A stretch of 17,295 nt of DNA from a bacterium (GTDB lineage Bacteria > Hinthialibacterota > Hinthialibacteria > OLB16). Of the stretch, positions 15,091-17,295 are shown piece by piece. The translations under genes and the position numbers were made by a program. The notes under the pieces are model-generated. The model was given only the letters and a program-made list of their open reading frames with translations, did no database searches and was not told where the DNA came from. Where the stretch lies: assembly GCA_022072055.1 (NCBI GenBank), contig JAJVIK010000028.1, positions 1 through 17,295 on the forward strand, in the 5' to 3' direction. The number at the start of each line of letters is the position of its first letter. The first letter of the stretch is position 1.

Positions 15091-15128
15091 CTAGTATGGG
15101 GAGTTGATGATCAGCGAGCGGGGGGCTG

Positions 15129-15560
15129 TCATGAGCGTGACGGTTCAGCGTGAAACTCAGCCATCGAGGTTAATGAACGCACATTGCTCGAAACCACCCT
15201 GGCGGTTGCTGGTGATGGAAAACCAGAGTCCATTTCGTGGTAGAGAGTCAGCGTTTCGCTTTCATCGTCATCGATGGTCACGAAGACGTTGTCCGGGTCC
15301 CGTTCGGCCTCGAGGCTGAAGGGCACGCCGGCCCGCACCAGCATCCTGAGCAGGTAGGCGAGCGAAAAATTACCCGGCCGCTTGTTGACAATCTTCTTGA
15401 TCGTTGCCCGCGGCACACCGAACACTAGCGCGGCCTTTACCTGTGTCAGGGCACGCGACTTGATCAGATCCTCGATCAGGAAGCCCAGTTGCGCACGCAG
15501 CGCGAGTTCGACGGCTTCACCCTTCGCGAATCCCAGGTCCAGAAACACGTTCCTGCTCAT
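15129..15560 (-). CDS. Small HTH protein, XRE/HigA-type antitoxin-like
   Basis: This 143-residue protein has an HTH of the small XRE/HTH_37 type: NVFLDLGFAKGEAVELALRA, then IEDLIKSRALTQVKAALVFG, PRATIKKIVNKRPGNFSLAY and LLRMLVRAGVPFSLE. Proteins of this kind are often antitoxins or phage-type repressors. ATG 15560 is chosen over an upstream in-frame ATG at 15656 because GGAG lies 7 bases before it, and the extra 32 residues (Arg/His-rich) overlap a different reading frame that looks coding. The C-terminal 60 residues are not recognised. The upstream partner gene has been cut off by the IS91 copy, and the native promoter is probably gone. Confidence 0.75.
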   Translation of the reverse strand: MSRNVFLDLGFAKGEAVELALRAQLGFLIEDLIKSRALTQVKAALVFGVPRATIKKIVNKRPGNFSLAYLLRMLVRAGVPFSLEAERDPDNVFVTIDDDESETLTLYHEMDSGFPSPATARVVSSNVRSLTSMAEFHAEPSRS

Positions 15561-15645
15561 TGCATTCTCCAGGAAACCGGGGCCAGCGAAACGCTGTCGA
15601 TGACGAGATCGGCGTGTTCCCTCATGCCTTCCTTGATGCCGTGGC
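15557..15645 (-). pseudogene. C-terminal tail of a gene cut off by the IS91 copy
   Basis: On the minus strand a 29-codon frame enters from the IS boundary, reads HGIKEGMREHADLVIDSV and SLAPVSWRMQ, and stops at TGA, sharing an ATGA overlap with the start of the HTH gene. Such overlaps are typical of co-translated pairs, so this is probably the end of its operon partner, perhaps a toxin. The fragment is too short to assign a family. Confidence 0.35.
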
Positions 15646-17036
15646 TCGAGCGGCATTACCCGGCATTTCGCGAGATGCGCGCCATGGCAGGTCGTTCGCT
15701 GCCGGACTACATTGAGGAAGAGTTCGCCGCCTATCTGAAGTGTGGTCGGTTGGAGGAAGGCTTCCTGCGTGTGCGCTGCGAGCGCTGCCGCGCCGAGAAG
15801 CTGGTGGCGTTCAGTTGCAAGAAGCGTGGATTCTGTCCGTCATGTGGTGCGAGACGCATGGCCGAGACCGCGGTGCTGTTGGCCGACGAAGTACTGCCGG
15901 AGCGTCCGTTGCGTCAATGGGTGCTCTCGCTTCCCTATGCATTGCGCTTCCTGCTCGCCACTGATCCGGATGCTTTGACGCTTGTGTTGGGCGCGGTGTA
16001 TCGCACGATCTCGGGTTACTTGTTGAAGACTGCAGGCCAGACGCGTGCCACGGCCGACACTGGTGCCGTCACGCTGATTCAGCGCTTCGGCTCGGCGCTG
16101 AACCTGAACATGCACTTTCACATGATCTTTCTCGATGGCGTGTACGTGCAGACGGGCGATCAGCCTGTATTCCGCCATTTACCCGCACTCACGAGTGCCC
16201 AGCTGCAAGCACTGGTGCAGCAGATCGCCGAGCGAGTGGGGCGATTGCTGGAGAAGCGCGGGCTGGTCGAGCGCGACTTGGAGAACGCTTGGCTCGCCAC
16301 CGACGGGCCAGGCGGACCGCTTGATGACCTGATCGGCCATTCCATTACCTACCGGATCGCGGTCGGCCCGCGTGCCGGGCAGAAGCTGTTCACGCTGCAG
16401 ACATTGCCAGCCAGCGCAGCGCCGGAGGCCGAGCAACAAGGCGATCATCGCGGCGCCGCTCAGGCTGGAGGATTCTCCCTGCACGCCGGCGTCGACATCG
16501 AGCCCGGCCAGCGCCCGAAGCTCGAACGATTGTGCCGCTACATCAGCCGCCCGCCGGTGGCGGTGGATCGTATGGCGCTCACCGCCTCAGGGCAGGTCCG
16601 CTATGCCCTGAAGACGCCTTACCGAGATGGCACGACACACATTGTGCTGGAGCCACTGGACTTGATGGCGCGCTTGGCCGCACTGGTGCCGCCGCCTCGG
16701 ATGCACTTGACCCGATACCACGGCGTGTTCGCGCCGCACAGCAAGCTGCGCGCAGCGATAACGCCGGCGCGTCGCGGTGCAGGCAGGAAGCCGCAGGTTG
16801 AAGAGGCCGCCGACAAGTCAGCCACCCCAAGGCATGTGGCGATGAGCTGGGCGAAGCGCTTGAAGCGTGTGTTCGGGATCGACATCGAAGCCTGCGCGCG
16901 CTGCGGGGGGAAGCTCAAGGTGATTGCCAGCATCGAGGATCCGCAGGTCATCGCGAAGATTCTGGCGCACCTGGGACGCGCCGCGCCGGATCAGTACCCA
17001 TCCGAGCTGCCGCTTGGGGCGAGGGCGCCACCATAG
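15636..17036 (+). CDS. IS91 family transposase, copy 2, 5'-truncated with replaced N-terminus
   Basis: From ERHYPAF onward the protein is identical to copy 1: zinc-binding Cys region, HFH motif, CRYISRPP block and C-terminal CGGKLKVIASI ribbon. The residues before it in copy 1 (HKPESTLLFQLV and further upstream) are replaced by chance sequence (MPSLMPWL). Possible starts are ATG 15600, 15624 and 15636; none has a convincing ribosome site. The zinc-binding region and catalytic parts survive, so residual activity cannot be excluded. A longer open frame back to 15489 runs antisense to the HTH gene and is not credited. Confidence 0.75.
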   Translation: MPWLERHYPAFREMRAMAGRSLPDYIEEEFAAYLKCGRLEEGFLRVRCERCRAEKLVAFSCKKRGFCPSCGARRMAETAVLLADEVLPERPLRQWVLSLPYALRFLLATDPDALTLVLGAVYRTISGYLLKTAGQTRATADTGAVTLIQRFGSALNLNMHFHMIFLDGVYVQTGDQPVFRHLPALTSAQLQALVQQIAERVGRLLEKRGLVERDLENAWLATDGPGGPLDDLIGHSITYRIAVGPRAGQKLFTLQTLPASAAPEAEQQGDHRGAAQAGGFSLHAGVDIEPGQRPKLERLCRYISRPPVAVDRMALTASGQVRYALKTPYRDGTTHIVLEPLDLMARLAALVPPPRMHLTRYHGVFAPHSKLRAAITPARRGAGRKPQVEEAADKSATPRHVAMSWAKRLKRVFGIDIEACARCGGKLKVIASIEDPQVIAKILAHLGRAAPDQYPSELPLGARAPP

Positions 17037-17295
17037 CAATCCCGTCTGCTTTGAGTTCGAAGGTTGGGGTGCTTGCCGCTGGCCTGTGACGCGGCGGAGT
17101 GGGGTGGCGTGTGCCCGGATTCGGGTCAGGGGTGGGAGGGGGGGATTTCCGAGTGCGAGCAGGGGTAACTGCGACTGGCAGGCGGTTTCCGGTGGCCACG
17201 TTCACCGGCCAGGGCCTGGTGGCGGCAGGCTCGGGCTCACCATAAGGCCAGTTACACGAATTTGACTGCAAGGGTGGTTTGAACTTCCTATCCGC
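15646..17295 (+). mobile_element. IS91-family element, copy 2, lacking its 5' end
   Basis: It is near-identical to 53-1702 in the same orientation. It lacks the first part of the transposase and the whole terIS end, starting abruptly at 15646 in the middle of the region encoding LVERHYPAF. Its 3' non-coding end is complete, at least to the window edge. Loss of terIS with oriIS kept means that any rolling-circle replication starting here would not find its normal stop nearby. Confidence 0.88.

Noticed and set aside
15489-15635. N-terminal extension of the copy 2 transposase
   Set aside because: It is antisense to the HTH gene and its start region and has no similarity to the copy 1 N-terminus.
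1-17295. Contig is a closed 15593-base circle with overlapping ends
   Set aside because: Bases 1-52 do not match the sequence before 15646 and instead continue the transposase reading frame, and one base differs between copies. Two IS copies explain the repeat better.

Overview
The window is GC-rich bacterial DNA with dense coding, a PEP-CTERM surface protein, an ECF sigma factor and an RND efflux fragment. Together these suggest a gamma- or betaproteobacterium with an exosortase system encoded elsewhere. No rRNA, tRNA or CRISPR array was seen. The taxon is inferred from gene content only.

Layout: (1) 1-1702 is an IS91-family rolling-circle element whose transposase runs in from the left edge. 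(2) 1686-2000 is the C-terminal stub of an RND efflux permease lying directly behind the IS. (3) 2004-13755 holds five genes on the minus strand. Read 5' to 3', they are a PEP-CTERM-anchored protein with a cohesin-like domain, a 2126-residue secreted protein with an N-terminal dockerin-like pair of calcium loops followed by PKD, Calx-beta and Ig-like repeats, a GC-rich hairpin, an ECF sigma factor, a single-pass membrane protein (putative anti-sigma factor, with an apparent frameshift), and an exported TPR-CHAT caspase-like protease. (4) 13756-14218 is a regulatory intergenic region with a candidate sigma-54 promoter, an upstream dyad and a strong hairpin. (5) 14219-15645 is a small graveyard: a short AraC-type protein, an internally deleted type III restriction/helicase remnant, an HTH antitoxin-like gene and the tail of the gene that once preceded it. 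(6) 15646-17295 is a second, almost identical but 5'-truncated copy of the IS91 element in direct orientation.

Two systems stand out. The cohesin-like/PEP-CTERM protein and the dockerin-bearing giant are adjacent and probably co-transcribed. This suggests that the giant, which has no anchor of its own, is held at the cell surface by a cohesin-dockerin contact with its sorted neighbour. The sigma / membrane protein / TPR-CHAT operon suggests that a periplasmic CHAT protease senses a signal and cleaves or controls the membrane protein to release the sigma factor. This resembles the logic of the type III-E CRISPR TPR-CHAT (Csx29)-Csx30-RpoE system, but in an exported, non-CRISPR setting. That ECF regulation might control the surface pair is inference. 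The two direct IS91 copies could allow the whole 15.6-kb segment to move or be lost as a unit.
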